A stretch of 64,000 nt of DNA from positions 1-64,000 of the IMG/VR virus record IMGVR_UViG_3300007735_000791. One strand, given 5' to 3'. This document shows positions 33,019 through 41,411 of this stretch, piece by piece (the first letter of the stretch is position 1; every line of letters begins with the position of its first letter). The DNA is from a virus. Made by a program: the position numbers and the translations under genes. The notes beneath the pieces were generated by a model. The model was not told the DNA's origin. It did no database searches and saw nothing but the letters and a program-made list of their open reading frames with translations.

Positions 33019-33272
33019 TGGAACTATTACTTGCAGCACTAGCCGTTTACAAAGTTGTACAAATTTTAGATTTATTTTTGACAAAGGAACCAATGCCTTG
33101 GGTTAAAGTTGTTGCGACATTGGTTATGTCATATGCAGCAGTTCTAATCTTATGGACCGAAATTATTTGGTTGCATGGACTTGTAGTTGCAACAATCGCT
33201 GGTATAGTGCACAGCCTAATTCGCATGATTACACTCATGGGAGATATGGCAAGAACAAAATCGTTACGTTAA
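33018..33272 (+). CDS. Small membrane protein, DUF1360-like
   Basis: 84 residues from ATG 33018 (TAATG with the preceding stop); an upstream in-frame ATG lies inside the preceding gene. Two hydrophobic helices (VKVVATLVMSYAAVLILWTEI and LHGLVVATIAGIVHSLIRMI) follow a shorter one. The outline resembles DUF1360 membrane proteins of phages and bacilli. Role unknown; a late membrane function is possible. It ends the virion gene run. Confidence 0.5.
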   Translation: MELLLAALAVYKVVQILDLFLTKEPMPWVKVVATLVMSYAAVLILWTEIIWLHGLVVATIAGIVHSLIRMITLMGDMARTKSLR

Positions 33273-33284
33273 AAGGAGAACAAC

Positions 33285-33962
33285 ATGAATCAGTTTGTAA
33301 TACTTGGAGTAGGCAACACCTCTGAAAACATCATAGAAGATTGTTTATTTGATTTGCCAAAGGACAGTATGTATCACATTTATACATACCGAACAAATTT
33401 GGAAGGAGTGTGCCGAGTCTACGATTGGTTGTTAGATAACAAAGCATCGTACATTGCGTATCACAATAACACAGCACCAGCAATGTTGACTAACGAAGCA
33501 ACTAAAGCAGTTGAGTCAACTATAGATGAGATGATTGACGTGGCGCGAAATATAAAAGCCACTGTTCTTTACTTATGGAACGACAAAGATGAAGTGGAGT
33601 CCGAGAAAGACGTAACCAAATTAATTGATAGCGGATTACGTGTTCTTGACTTAACACAAGGTCTTACTCCATTCTTAATTGTTGACAACAAAAAAGAAGT
33701 AAACGACACTGTTGATTCTCTTAAACCAGTTACTCGTGAAGAGTATGAAGAAATGCCGTTGGCTTCGCTAAAACAACAAGCAGCAGCACATGGTGTGCCA
33801 GATAATAAACTTAAATCAAAAGAAGAAATGATTGAAGCATTGATAGAAGAAATGACAGCAACAGTGGTAGTTATTACTGGAAAGTTAGCCCCACTAGAAT
33901 ATCCAAAAGTATTTAAAGTTACAGAACAAGTAGCACAACAAATAATCAACGACTTAACGTAA
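33285..33962 (+). CDS. Conserved phage protein with a SAP-like motif
   Basis: 225 residues. The N-terminal domain (NQFVILGVGNTSENIIEDCL, then GVCRVYDWLLDNKASYIAYH) looks globular alpha/beta, of a type seen in actinophages. Residues about 155-185 (MPLASLKQQAAAHGVPDNK, KSKEEMIEALIE) form a SAP/HeH-like helix-extended-helix, a motif used for nucleic acid binding. It is the last gene before the structured gap. Function unknown. Confidence 0.55.
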   Translation: MNQFVILGVGNTSENIIEDCLFDLPKDSMYHIYTYRTNLEGVCRVYDWLLDNKASYIAYHNNTAPAMLTNEATKAVESTIDEMIDVARNIKATVLYLWNDKDEVESEKDVTKLIDSGLRVLDLTQGLTPFLIVDNKKEVNDTVDSLKPVTREEYEEMPLASLKQQAAAHGVPDNKLKSKEEMIEALIEEMTATVVVITGKLAPLEYPKVFKVTEQVAQQIINDLT

Positions 33963-33966
33963 TTAC

Positions 33967-34044
33967 GCAGGGGGACTGGAGGCGGAAAGGAGGTAGAAAA
34001 ACCTCCAGCCCACACCCTGCTCAGCGTTCGGACAAGGACGCTGA
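33967..34044 (+). ncRNA. Structured RNA element between virion and replication modules
   Basis: In the 116-base gap, GCAGGG (33967-33972) pairs with CCCTGC (34015-34020), and CTGGAGG (33976-33982) with CCTCCAG (34002-34008), separated by an A/C mismatch and a bulge, so the RNA forms one long arm. An alternative hairpin, GGAGGT (33989-33994) with ACCTCC (34001-34006), competes with it. A second perfect 7-bp hairpin, TCAGCGT/ACGCTGA, follows at 34021-34044. No T run follows. It may be a non-coding RNA, attenuator or processed leader of the replication genes. Structure seen; function inferred. Confidence 0.5.
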
Positions 34045-34078
34045 AATCAGTTTATCAAATAGGACGAGGAATAACACG

Positions 34079-34591
34079 ATGGCAAAAAGTAAGTTTTCAG
34101 GACCGTTTCTACCCTTCCCACGTTGGGTACTTCAATATCTTGGCAATGACTCAATCAGTAAAGTAGTATTATTAACTGTATTACTTTACATGGATGCTGA
34201 TACCCAAGAACTAACAACTTCGTATGGACACGTAGCCAAATTGACTGGCTATTCGCGCAGAACCATCATTCGTTCTGTCAACCGCTTGGTTTCTGCTGGT
34301 GTCCTTATTCGTAAAAACCGTTTGGGCAAGCATGGAAACATCAGCAATAAGTACATCGTAAACTTCAACAATCCATCTACCCTAGTGTCTGCACAGACAC
34401 CACCTAGTGTCCTCACTGACACCACTGGTAGTGACACGCCTGACACCACCCCTAGTGTCCCCAGTGACACCCAATCAAGAATAACAATAAACAAGAATAA
34501 CCATAACAAGAATCTCTCTTTCAAGAAGGAGAAAAAAAAGGACGACATTACTAATGGTTACGTTATAGACGAAACGCTATTGCCAAAATGA
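34079..34591 (+). CDS. Winged-helix protein, candidate replication initiator
   Basis: 170 residues. The N-terminal domain (FPRWVLQYLGNDSISKVVLL, then LTTSYGHVAKLTGYSRRTII and RSVNRLVSAGVLIRKNRLG) is a winged helix-turn-helix of the kind found in phage O/DnaD-type initiators. A Thr/Ser/Pro/Asp linker (about 100-135) and a basic Lys-rich end follow. The linker DNA carries eight phased GTGTC/GACAC repeats. It opens the replication operon, ahead of a helicase loader, so an origin-binding role is inferred. A transcription regulator is the alternative. Confidence 0.7.
   Translation: MAKSKFSGPFLPFPRWVLQYLGNDSISKVVLLTVLLYMDADTQELTTSYGHVAKLTGYSRRTIIRSVNRLVSAGVLIRKNRLGKHGNISNKYIVNFNNPSTLVSAQTPPSVLTDTTGSDTPDTTPSVPSDTQSRITINKNNHNKNLSFKKEKKKDDITNGYVIDETLLPK
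34381..34472 (+). repeat. Iteron-like repeats inside initiator gene, candidate origin
   Basis: Eight GTGTC/GACAC copies begin at 34385, 34396, 34407, 34418, 34433, 34442, 34455 and 34466. The first four starts are exactly 11 bases apart, one helical turn. The repeat unit (CCTAGTGTC, then a spacer, then GACACCA) is about 22-25 bases and repeats four times. Twenty-two is not a multiple of three, so the reading frame changes between units, implying selection on DNA rather than protein. The layout matches phage lambda, where ori iterons lie inside the O gene linker. Confidence 0.7.
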
Positions 34592-34950
34592 ACGACGACT
34601 GGGGAAAGGCTCTAGGCTCAGATGAGGAGAAACCGATGATTACTAAAATGTCCACAAAAACAAAAAACACAACTATGGCTTTGGTTTACCACTTCAACAA
34701 ATCCATAGAGTACCCAATGAACTTTGAAGTAAACGCTTTGGCTTTGTCCAAAACATTTAAGACTTTGCGCGACAGTGGGGTTTCCTACGTTGACATGTAC
34801 AACATGATTGACAGGTTCTTTTATGAAATTAAACAAAAACCATTGCCAAAAGACGTGGCTACATGGGCAGCATTTATTAAACGACGAGACGATTTACTTC
34901 AGTGGGTGACAGCGAACTCTTCCGATTCCGACGTGTCGGAGTGGAAATGA
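34588..34950 (+). CDS. Small replication-operon protein, unknown
   Basis: 120 residues, overlapping the initiator gene by ATGA. The body (VYHFNKSIEYPMNFEVNALA, LSKTFKTLRDSGVSYVDMYN, MIDRFFYEIKQKPLPKDVAT) is helical and may be a DNA-protein or protein-protein contact module. It sits between the initiator and the helicase loader, so a replisome accessory role is likely. I recognise no family. Confidence 0.6.
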   Translation: MNDDWGKALGSDEEKPMITKMSTKTKNTTMALVYHFNKSIEYPMNFEVNALALSKTFKTLRDSGVSYVDMYNMIDRFFYEIKQKPLPKDVATWAAFIKRRDDLLQWVTANSSDSDVSEWK

Positions 34951-35165
34951 AAAAATGGTGGTTTTTCATAAAAGCATTTAACATTATTTTTAAAGTAAAC
35001 ACTGTTAAACAAGAAGAAGAAGAAATTGAAATGTATGTTTGTTCTTTGTGCGGGAGCATATACTTAGACAAACATTCGTACCTTACGCATTATAAAGTTG
35101 ATGCGTGCACAGCACCAATGTATATTTTACCTAGCGACCCACTACACATAAAGGACACACTATGA
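34947..35165 (+). CDS. Small zinc-finger-like protein
   Basis: 72 residues from ATG 34947 (ATGA overlap); a further ATG at 35031 would give a shorter form. The C-terminal part, MYVCSLCGSIYLDKHSYLTHYKVDAC, holds C-x2-C plus His and Cys like a classical C2H2 finger. It ends next to the helicase loader gene with an ATGA overlap. DNA binding or a structural zinc is likely; the role is unknown. Confidence 0.6.
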   Translation: MKKWWFFIKAFNIIFKVNTVKQEEEEIEMYVCSLCGSIYLDKHSYLTHYKVDACTAPMYILPSDPLHIKDTL

Positions 35166-35800
35166 CAACAGGATGGAAAGGTGCTCGTTACTGGCGTAAC
35201 AGGCCGATTGAAGAAAGATTAAGTAACTTACGAGTTCCACGGCGATTTGAATCAATGACATTGGAGTCATACGACAAGTCAACTGGAGACCAAGATGTTT
35301 ACTATGCGGTTATGACTTGGTTAAAAAATGCAGAAGAAAACATCGCCACTGGAACTGGTTTGTATTTGTTTGGTGGCACTGGTGTAGGTAAAACACATCT
35401 TGCCATTGGTTTGTTAAAAGAAGTAGTTGCCAAAGTTCAAATTAGTGGTTACTACATACCAACCACGACATACATGGAAATGATGTATGACGAACTAAAC
35501 AACGAAGGCACTCTTCCAGAAGAGTATGAATCTCCATACACATCAAAATACTTACGAGCAGTTTATGACGTAGTTGTTCTTGACGGACTAGGAGACGAAA
35601 ACGACACAGACTTTACACGCCGTTCAATCACCAATTTATTAAATCAAAGAATTAACAATAATCTTCCAACAATTATTACAAGCCTATACAACCCTAAAAA
35701 GTTATCTTTGCGTTACGGAGAACGCTTTGTTTCTATTTTGCAATCGGCGTGTCGGCTTGTTCCTGTATCGGGAACGGACCAACGCAATGCAGGGAAATGA
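35162..35800 (+). CDS. DnaC/IstB-like helicase loader ATPase
   Basis: 212 residues, AAA+ fold. Walker A is LFGGTGVGKTHLA around residue 76, followed by YYIPTTTYMEMMYDEL. Walker B-like DVVVLDGLGDEN lies around 141-150, sensor-1 SITNLLNQRINNNLPTIITS after it, and an Arg-rich end with GERFVSILQSACRLV. The protein would load the DnaB-like helicase encoded two genes later. A 13-base overlap with the next gene. Confidence 0.85.
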   Translation: MTTGWKGARYWRNRPIEERLSNLRVPRRFESMTLESYDKSTGDQDVYYAVMTWLKNAEENIATGTGLYLFGGTGVGKTHLAIGLLKEVVAKVQISGYYIPTTTYMEMMYDELNNEGTLPEEYESPYTSKYLRAVYDVVVLDGLGDENDTDFTRRSITNLLNQRINNNLPTIITSLYNPKKLSLRYGERFVSILQSACRLVPVSGTDQRNAGK

Positions 35801-36218
35801 CATTGGTGAGTACTGGCAAAAAGGACAAGGCGTAGTTTTTGAAGGAGTTCTGACACAACTGTCGGACAGCCTTATTGCTAATTTTCATAAACAACGAGGT
35901 AATTGGAAAAAGTATTTGTCTTTATCCAAACCATGTGAGTTGCCGTTAAAAGCAATGATAGATAGTTACAGCCGATTGGGTATAGCAACAGATGTTTATA
36001 CTTTTATAGACAACGATGCAGTTGACGCAATTAATGATTGGTTGCTGAGGAAAGGTATCTCGGTGGGTGTAATGTATTACCCCTCGGTGGAAGAACTAGC
36101 ATACGATTTAAAGTTTCAACGTTCAGTTAGGACAATATATGTTGAAACGCAAGAGCAAGCATCTATCATTGGGATACGTTCTCACGTAGTGGACACAAAG
36201 AAAGCGTGGATTAATTAA
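35787..36218 (+). CDS. Conserved replication-operon protein, unknown
   Basis: 143 residues from ATG 35787, just inside the loader gene; longer upstream frames have no ribosome site. Features: VFEGVLTQLSDSLIANFHKQR, TDVYTFIDNDAVDAINDWLL and a Rossmann-like TIYVETQEQASIIGIRS. It may be a nucleotide-binding or replisome accessory protein, sandwiched between helicase loader and helicase. No family claimed. Confidence 0.5.
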   Translation: MQGNDIGEYWQKGQGVVFEGVLTQLSDSLIANFHKQRGNWKKYLSLSKPCELPLKAMIDSYSRLGIATDVYTFIDNDAVDAINDWLLRKGISVGVMYYPSVEELAYDLKFQRSVRTIYVETQEQASIIGIRSHVVDTKKAWIN

Positions 36219-37474
36219 TGTCAAGTTCAGAGCACTTACTAATTAGCAAGGTAATCACTGACAACGAAATCTTGCCCGTAATTGAAGCAGGGGTTAAACC
36301 ACAGCACTTCTCAGCGCATTGGTCAAATGTTTGGGAATGGGTTGTTACCTATTGGCGAGAACACAACGCCGTTCCTTCTGAAAGAGCATTTAGTCAAGAA
36401 CATGCCAATGTCTCTTTGGTGGACTCTTCCCGTGAGCAATTCTCCAACCTAATTGAGGAAATGCTTGAGTCATACCGTCACCAGAAACTTGTAGAAACGC
36501 TTGCAACAGCGGTCCCTATGCTGAACAACAATTTGACTTCAGAAGCGTTACACGCGCTTACAGAGGGCTTACAGACCGCTTCAGCCGATGTTGCCAGGTT
36601 ACGCGACATCAACCTCATTGAAACTTGGGAGCAGCGAGTACAACGTTACCAATTGATGAAAGATACACCTAACGCCATCCGTGGAATACCAACTGGATTT
36701 GGTGGATTGGACAGGATTACATCTGGGTTACGACCACAGCAGTTGATTACTTTTGTTGGTGAGGCAAAGAAGGGCAAATCTTTGATTACCTTGATTATGG
36801 CAAACGCCGTACACACTCACGGTAAGGTTCCGCTATACATCTCGTTTGAAATGAGTGCAGAAGAACAATCAGCACGATACGACGCTCTTATTGCTGGAAT
36901 ATCGCACACAAAAATAATGCGAGGAGACTTAACCAATGCCGAAATTGAACGCATTAGAAAAGCAGTGTCAGTGCGAAAGAACATGCACCCATTTATTTTG
37001 TCTGAAGACATTTCGTCTTTGACCACAGTCAGTGCAATTGCAGGAAAAGTACAGCAACACAAACCTGATTTGTTAGTAGTTGACGGTGTATATTTGATGG
37101 ATGACGAACAAGGTGAGCCAAAAGGTTCTCCACAAGCACTCACCAATATCACTAGGTCGTTAAAGCGCTTGGCTCAACGATTTGATATTCCTATTGTCGG
37201 TACAACTCAAGTGTTGAGTTGGAAGATTGGAAACCGAAAAAGCAGGCAGATTACTGCTGAAGCCATTGGGTATACATCGTCTTTTGCTCAAGACTCTGAC
37301 CTAGTGGTTGGCGTAGAGTCAGACCCTGATATTGAAAACCAAGCAATCTTGAGAGTGGTGCTTGCACGTACAGCACCAAAAGGCGAAGTAAGGATTAATT
37401 GGGATTGGAACAACATGGACTTTTCAGAGGTAGAAGATGACACTAACGATAGCAATGACAACTGGTATTACTAA
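36218..37474 (+). CDS. dnaB: Replicative DnaB-like helicase
   Basis: 418 residues. The N-terminal part (SSSEHLLISKVITDNEILPV) matches the DnaB N-domain. The RecA-like core has GFGGLDRITSGLRPQQL, Walker A GEAKKGKSLITL, PLYISFEMSAEEQSARYDAL, and DLLVVDGVYLMDD as Walker B. TRSLKRLAQRFDIPIVGTTQ follows. It unwinds DNA at the fork and works with the loader (35162) and primase (37437). Slightly shorter than bacterial DnaB. Confidence 0.88.
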   Translation: MSSSEHLLISKVITDNEILPVIEAGVKPQHFSAHWSNVWEWVVTYWREHNAVPSERAFSQEHANVSLVDSSREQFSNLIEEMLESYRHQKLVETLATAVPMLNNNLTSEALHALTEGLQTASADVARLRDINLIETWEQRVQRYQLMKDTPNAIRGIPTGFGGLDRITSGLRPQQLITFVGEAKKGKSLITLIMANAVHTHGKVPLYISFEMSAEEQSARYDALIAGISHTKIMRGDLTNAEIERIRKAVSVRKNMHPFILSEDISSLTTVSAIAGKVQQHKPDLLVVDGVYLMDDEQGEPKGSPQALTNITRSLKRLAQRFDIPIVGTTQVLSWKIGNRKSRQITAEAIGYTSSFAQDSDLVVGVESDPDIENQAILRVVLARTAPKGEVRINWDWNNMDFSEVEDDTNDSNDNWYY

Positions 37475-38366
37475 TTTTCGTGACGTCCTTGACGCAATAG
37501 GCGTTGATGTTCGCCGTGAGTCTGGCAATGAAATCATTGGCTGTTGTCCAGTACATGCAAAACGAACTGGGAAATTAGACAGGTCTCCATCATGGTCAAT
37601 GAACGCTTCTACAGGATTGTGGATTTGCCATTCATGTGGGTCTCGTGGAAACTTACCGCAGTTGATTGCCGAAGTTACTGGAAGTTACGAATCCGTATCC
37701 ACAATATACAACTTGTTAATGAACTCTGGAATGGAGCAACTAACACGTCCTAAGTTGGAAAAGGTTAAATCAGATGTGGACTGGGAAATGTATATGTCTT
37801 TTGACAACCCTCCATACGAGAAGTTGTTAGAACGTAATATCAAAGCGGTAGTTGCCGAAAGGTTTGGTATCCGATGGGATACGTCAAAACAAGCGTGGAT
37901 TATTCCAATCATTTCTGCATCAGGAGATTTGATGGGATGGCAAGAGAAGTCACCAAAGGGAGTTCTCAATCAACCTGTAGGTGTTTCTAAATCAGAAACT
38001 TTGTTTGGTATTGACCGTTTTAATATACGAACAGCAATTTTAGTAGAGTCCCCACTAGACGTAGTTAGGGTTGCTTCAGCATATTCAGGAGTACAATGTT
38101 TAGCCAGTTTTGGAGTACAGGTCAGTAAAAAACAAATAGAACTATTAAGCAATGTTTGTGATTATTTAATTGTGGCGTTAGACAATGACGAGGCTGGAAT
38201 GACGGTAGGTAAAAAGTTGTTTAAGCACCTTCCTACTTTTCGTGAAGGTATTAAATGGCTTTACTACGGTCACACTAAAGCAAAAGACTTGGGTGAAATG
38301 TCAGACGAAGAAATTGGTATTGCCATAACAAAAGCAACTGTTCTTCCTTGGTGGGTAAATGTTTAA
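37437..38366 (+). CDS. dnaG: DNA primase, CHC2 zinc finger plus TOPRIM
   Basis: 309 residues. ATG 37437 has GAGG six bases upstream and lies inside the helicase gene; ATG 37455 is the alternative. The zinc motif reads IGCCPVHAKRTGK, then LWICHSCGSRGNLPQ. The TOPRIM domain is RTAILVESPLDVVRVASAY, with LIVALDNDEAGM carrying the D-x-D-type metal site. It makes primers for the family A polymerase. The length is short but typical for phage primases. Confidence 0.85.
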   Translation: MTLTIAMTTGITNFRDVLDAIGVDVRRESGNEIIGCCPVHAKRTGKLDRSPSWSMNASTGLWICHSCGSRGNLPQLIAEVTGSYESVSTIYNLLMNSGMEQLTRPKLEKVKSDVDWEMYMSFDNPPYEKLLERNIKAVVAERFGIRWDTSKQAWIIPIISASGDLMGWQEKSPKGVLNQPVGVSKSETLFGIDRFNIRTAILVESPLDVVRVASAYSGVQCLASFGVQVSKKQIELLSNVCDYLIVALDNDEAGMTVGKKLFKHLPTFREGIKWLYYGHTKAKDLGEMSDEEIGIAITKATVLPWWVNV

Positions 38367-39903
38367 GGGAACGTTATACCCATTTCAAGAAGAAGCCCGT
38401 GAAAAAATGGTTGACAGGGGCAAGATGCTTTTAGCGGTAGTCATGGGTGGTGGCAAAACTGTAATCACTATCAACTCTCTTGAAACATTGTTTGAACAAC
38501 AAGAAATCACAAGGGCAATCATTATTGTTCCCGCATCTTTAAAGTATCAATGGCTGAGAGAAATTACAAAGTTTACAAACTCACGAGCAGTAGTAATTGA
38601 TGGCAATGCAAAAATACGAGAAACATTATGGCGTTCCGCAATACGAGCAAGGTACGTCATAGTCAATCCTGAAACTTTGTTAAACGACCAGCACATGTTT
38701 AACTCACTGCGGTTTGAAGCAATGGTTATAGATGAAGCAACAATGATTAAATCACCGCGTGCTAAACGTTCAAGGCTTCTTAAAAAACTTGGTAAAAAAT
38801 GTCAATATCGTTTTGCCTTAACTGGTCAACCAATTGAAAACAAACCAGAAGAATTGTTTTCTATTATGGAATTTGTAGATGAAACTGTGTTGGGAAGGTT
38901 TGATTGGTTTGATAAAACCTTTATTGTTCGCGACAAGTTTGGCAGACCAACACGTTATAGAAATCTAAACGTACTTAATAAATCAATGGAACTAGCAATG
39001 GTTCGTAAGAATAGAAAAGATATTCAAGACCAATTGCCCGAAGTTATATCAACAGTTATACCAGTTCAGTTTGATGAGTTGGGAGCATTGGCATATAAAA
39101 ATATTGCCAATGATTTGCTTAAACAGATACAACAGGCGCTGAACACTCATGGCAAAGGCTTTGATTTATGGTCTCACTATCATGGAAATCCAGCAGCAAA
39201 TGAAGCGCAGGGTCAAATCATGTCGCGGTTAACTATTCTGCGTATGCTTTGCGACAACCCAGAATTAGTTTTGTTCTCGGCAGAAGAGTTTGTTAGGGCA
39301 GACGGGGATGTGGGAAGTAAATACGCTAAAGAAGTTATGGACAATGGTTGGGTTAACGGCAATCTTAAAACTCCAAAAATGGATGCCGTTATTGATTATA
39401 TGACGGAGATACTACAAGAAGACCCAAACAATAAAATTGTATTGTTTTCATTTTTTAAAAAAAATCTTAAACTATTGTCTGAGAATACTAAAAGCATTAC
39501 CAAATCAGTTTTGTTTACTGGGGATATGAATTCAACTGAAAAAGATGCCGCTAAACAAAAGTTTATTAAAGACCCAAACACACGTTTGTTTTTGTCTTCA
39601 GATGCAGGTGGTTATGGTGTTGACTTACCCCAAGCCAATTACCTAATATCTTATGACCTTCCGTGGTCTGCTGGTAAATTAGACCAACGAGAGGCAAGAA
39701 TTATACGACTATCTTCACAACACCCTCACGTTACAATTGCATCATTCGTAATGAAAGGGAGTATTGAAGAAAGGCAGTATGAAATGCTTCAACAAAAGAG
39801 AGGAATTAACGAAGCGTTTATTGACAAAGGTTACGATACACAAGGTAGATTTGAGTTGACACTTAATTCATTAACAGAATTCCTACAACACTCGGAGGTG
39901 TGA
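38359..39903 (+). CDS. SNF2-family helicase
   Basis: 514 residues, two RecA-like lobes. LYPFQEEAREKM, then AVVMGGGKTVITINSL (motif I), AIIIVPASLKYQWLREI, MVIDEATMIKSPRAKRSRLL (motif II, Asp-Glu-Ala) and RFALTGQPIENKPEEL (motif III) belong to lobe 1. PKMDAVIDYMTEI, RLFLSSDAGGYGVDLPQANY and QREARIIRLSSQHPHV belong to lobe 2. Double-stranded DNA translocase, perhaps for recombination or fork remodelling. Overlaps the primase end by eight bases. Confidence 0.85.
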   Translation: MFKGTLYPFQEEAREKMVDRGKMLLAVVMGGGKTVITINSLETLFEQQEITRAIIIVPASLKYQWLREITKFTNSRAVVIDGNAKIRETLWRSAIRARYVIVNPETLLNDQHMFNSLRFEAMVIDEATMIKSPRAKRSRLLKKLGKKCQYRFALTGQPIENKPEELFSIMEFVDETVLGRFDWFDKTFIVRDKFGRPTRYRNLNVLNKSMELAMVRKNRKDIQDQLPEVISTVIPVQFDELGALAYKNIANDLLKQIQQALNTHGKGFDLWSHYHGNPAANEAQGQIMSRLTILRMLCDNPELVLFSAEEFVRADGDVGSKYAKEVMDNGWVNGNLKTPKMDAVIDYMTEILQEDPNNKIVLFSFFKKNLKLLSENTKSITKSVLFTGDMNSTEKDAAKQKFIKDPNTRLFLSSDAGGYGVDLPQANYLISYDLPWSAGKLDQREARIIRLSSQHPHVTIASFVMKGSIEERQYEMLQQKRGINEAFIDKGYDTQGRFELTLNSLTEFLQHSEV

Positions 39904-39904
39904 C

Positions 39905-40300
39905 ATGGAAAAAGAATATGACGAACAATACTTAACAAAACTTGTAGAAGACTTTGTATCACAAAAAAAACTGTTGTCTCAGTTAGAAACAAGGGTTGAC
40001 AAGATTAAAAAAGAACTAAGCACCGTTGTTGAACAACATGGAACTCCAGACGACAGCGGTCACATTTGGTTGAACATTGGTGGACACGAATTAAAACGTG
40101 AACGTCGTGTTAGCAAATCATTCAACGCAACGCAAGCGGAAGAGTGGGCACGTGAGCAAGGATTGTGGGACAACGTAAAAGAAGTTATTGAACGACTTAG
40201 CGAAGACAAACTTTTACAATTAGCATGGGAAGACAAAGCACTTCTCACGACAGTTCAAACTTTCTACACAGAAAAAGAAACTTGGGCATTTAAAGCGTGA
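39905..40300 (+). CDS. Helical protein of the replication operon
   Basis: 131 residues. A coiled N-terminus (KLVEDFVSQKKLLSQLETRVDK) precedes a compact part (SGHIWLNIGGHELKRERRV) and a helix-rich end (TQAEEWAREQGLWDN). The layout resembles small phage exonuclease-inhibitor or replisome accessory proteins, but no family is recognised. Its stop overlaps the next GTG start. Acts with the SNF2 helicase next door, if operon logic holds. Confidence 0.55.
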   Translation: MEKEYDEQYLTKLVEDFVSQKKLLSQLETRVDKIKKELSTVVEQHGTPDDSGHIWLNIGGHELKRERRVSKSFNATQAEEWAREQGLWDNVKEVIERLSEDKLLQLAWEDKALLTTVQTFYTEKETWAFKA

Positions 40301-40725
40301 AAGACCCGTTAGATTTTTTTAATGATTTGCCTGATTACCCTGGTGGTCGCACACCAAAAAACAGGGGTAAAAAGGTAAAAGCAATTGCCGATGATAGATA
40401 CAACGGGGCAAAGCCCAAGAAGTATATAATCAACGGTCAAGAGGTAGTGATGTTTACCATTGGCGACTTAGCCAAAGCAATAGGTAAACGTCCTTCCACG
40501 TTGCGAGTTTGGGAGCATCGTGGTTGGCTTCCCAAAGCCAAGTACCGAACACCAAAACCTGTGAAGCAACAAATTCCAGAGAAAACTTCACAAGGTAGGA
40601 GGCTTTACAGTTTAGAACAGGTAGAGTTTCTTTTTGAAGCAATGGACCGTTTTAAAGTACGTGAGATTAATCACGGAGATTGGAACGGTTTTAGAAAACA
40701 TATCAAAGATAATTGGCCCCAATAA
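40297..40725 (+). CDS. MerR-type helix-turn-helix protein
   Basis: 142 residues from GTG 40297. The middle (MFTIGDLAKAIGKRPSTLRV, then WEHRGWLPKAKYRTP) is a MerR-type winged helix, and RRLYSLEQVEFLFEAMDRFK continues it. A basic N-terminus (TPKNRGKKVKAIADDR) is extra. It lacks the coiled-coil sensor of true MerR regulators. Likely a DNA-binding regulator or an excisionase-like architectural protein. Confidence 0.65.
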   Translation: MKDPLDFFNDLPDYPGGRTPKNRGKKVKAIADDRYNGAKPKKYIINGQEVVMFTIGDLAKAIGKRPSTLRVWEHRGWLPKAKYRTPKPVKQQIPEKTSQGRRLYSLEQVEFLFEAMDRFKVREINHGDWNGFRKHIKDNWPQ

Positions 40726-40745
40726 ACACACAAAGGAAAAATACA

Positions 40746-41408
40746 ATGCCAAGAAATTATGACGTAGTAGAATTAACACCGAATACAGAGCAGGACACAC
40801 CTGCTCCAGAAGAATCAACTCGCAAACTACTTCGCGGTGGTTGGCAACAAGTTGATGTTTTGAAAAGCGCAGACTCTCAGTACGCACAGCGTTTGAAAGT
40901 TTCTGAGGACGTTCAAGTAATCAAGTTTTTGGACGACGAACCATTTGCAGCATGGCACCAACACTGGGTAGAGCGTGAAGGTCAGAAATCCTTTATCTGC
41001 TTGCGTGACCTTGAAGAGCGTGGATGCCCACTGTGTGAGACAGGTAATCGTCCGTCACAACGCATTGCGTTTAACGTTGCATTGTTGGCTGTAGGAGCCA
41101 AACCAGTAGTTCGTTCATTTGAAGTAGGACCACGAGTTGTTGACCAACTTCGCAATTTGAACAAAGCACCTCAAACTGGTCCATTGACCAAACACTATTG
41201 GGCTGTAAGTCGCACAGGTAAGGGCGCTACAACTGCATACAATTTGCAGGCTATTCGTGCTCGCGACCTACAAGAAGAATGGAAGATGGAAGAGATTGAC
41301 GAAACTTTCATGTCGTCATTGCGTGAAGACCGTTATGACGCAAGCATCATGAAGGTTCCTACCTACGCAGACCTTCTTTCAGTTGCATCAGAAGATTTAG
41401 GGAAGTAG
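40746..41408 (+). CDS. T4 gp32-like single-stranded DNA-binding protein with zinc motif
   Basis: 220 residues from ATG 40746, which follows AAAGGA; an in-frame ATG at 40713 lies in the preceding gene. FLDDEPFAAWHQHWVEREG, then FICLRDLEERGCPLCETG gives an H-x(11-13)-C-x8-C-x2-C zinc signature much like T4 gp32. RIAFNVALLAVGAKPVVRSF and SRTGKGATTAYNLQAIRA fit an OB fold. It would coat single-stranded DNA at forks. DNA is relatively GC-rich, consistent with high expression. Confidence 0.7.
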   Translation: MPRNYDVVELTPNTEQDTPAPEESTRKLLRGGWQQVDVLKSADSQYAQRLKVSEDVQVIKFLDDEPFAAWHQHWVEREGQKSFICLRDLEERGCPLCETGNRPSQRIAFNVALLAVGAKPVVRSFEVGPRVVDQLRNLNKAPQTGPLTKHYWAVSRTGKGATTAYNLQAIRARDLQEEWKMEEIDETFMSSLREDRYDASIMKVPTYADLLSVASEDLGK

Positions 41409-41411
41409 ATA

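Noticed and set aside
33967-34044. Rho-independent terminator for the baseplate operon
   Set aside because: Stems are strong but no T run follows, and competing folds fit a regulatory RNA better; termination cannot be excluded fully.
34381-34472. CRISPR-like array
   Set aside because: Repeats are only about 22-25 bases including spacer, lie inside a coding gene, and have no unique spacers of usual size.
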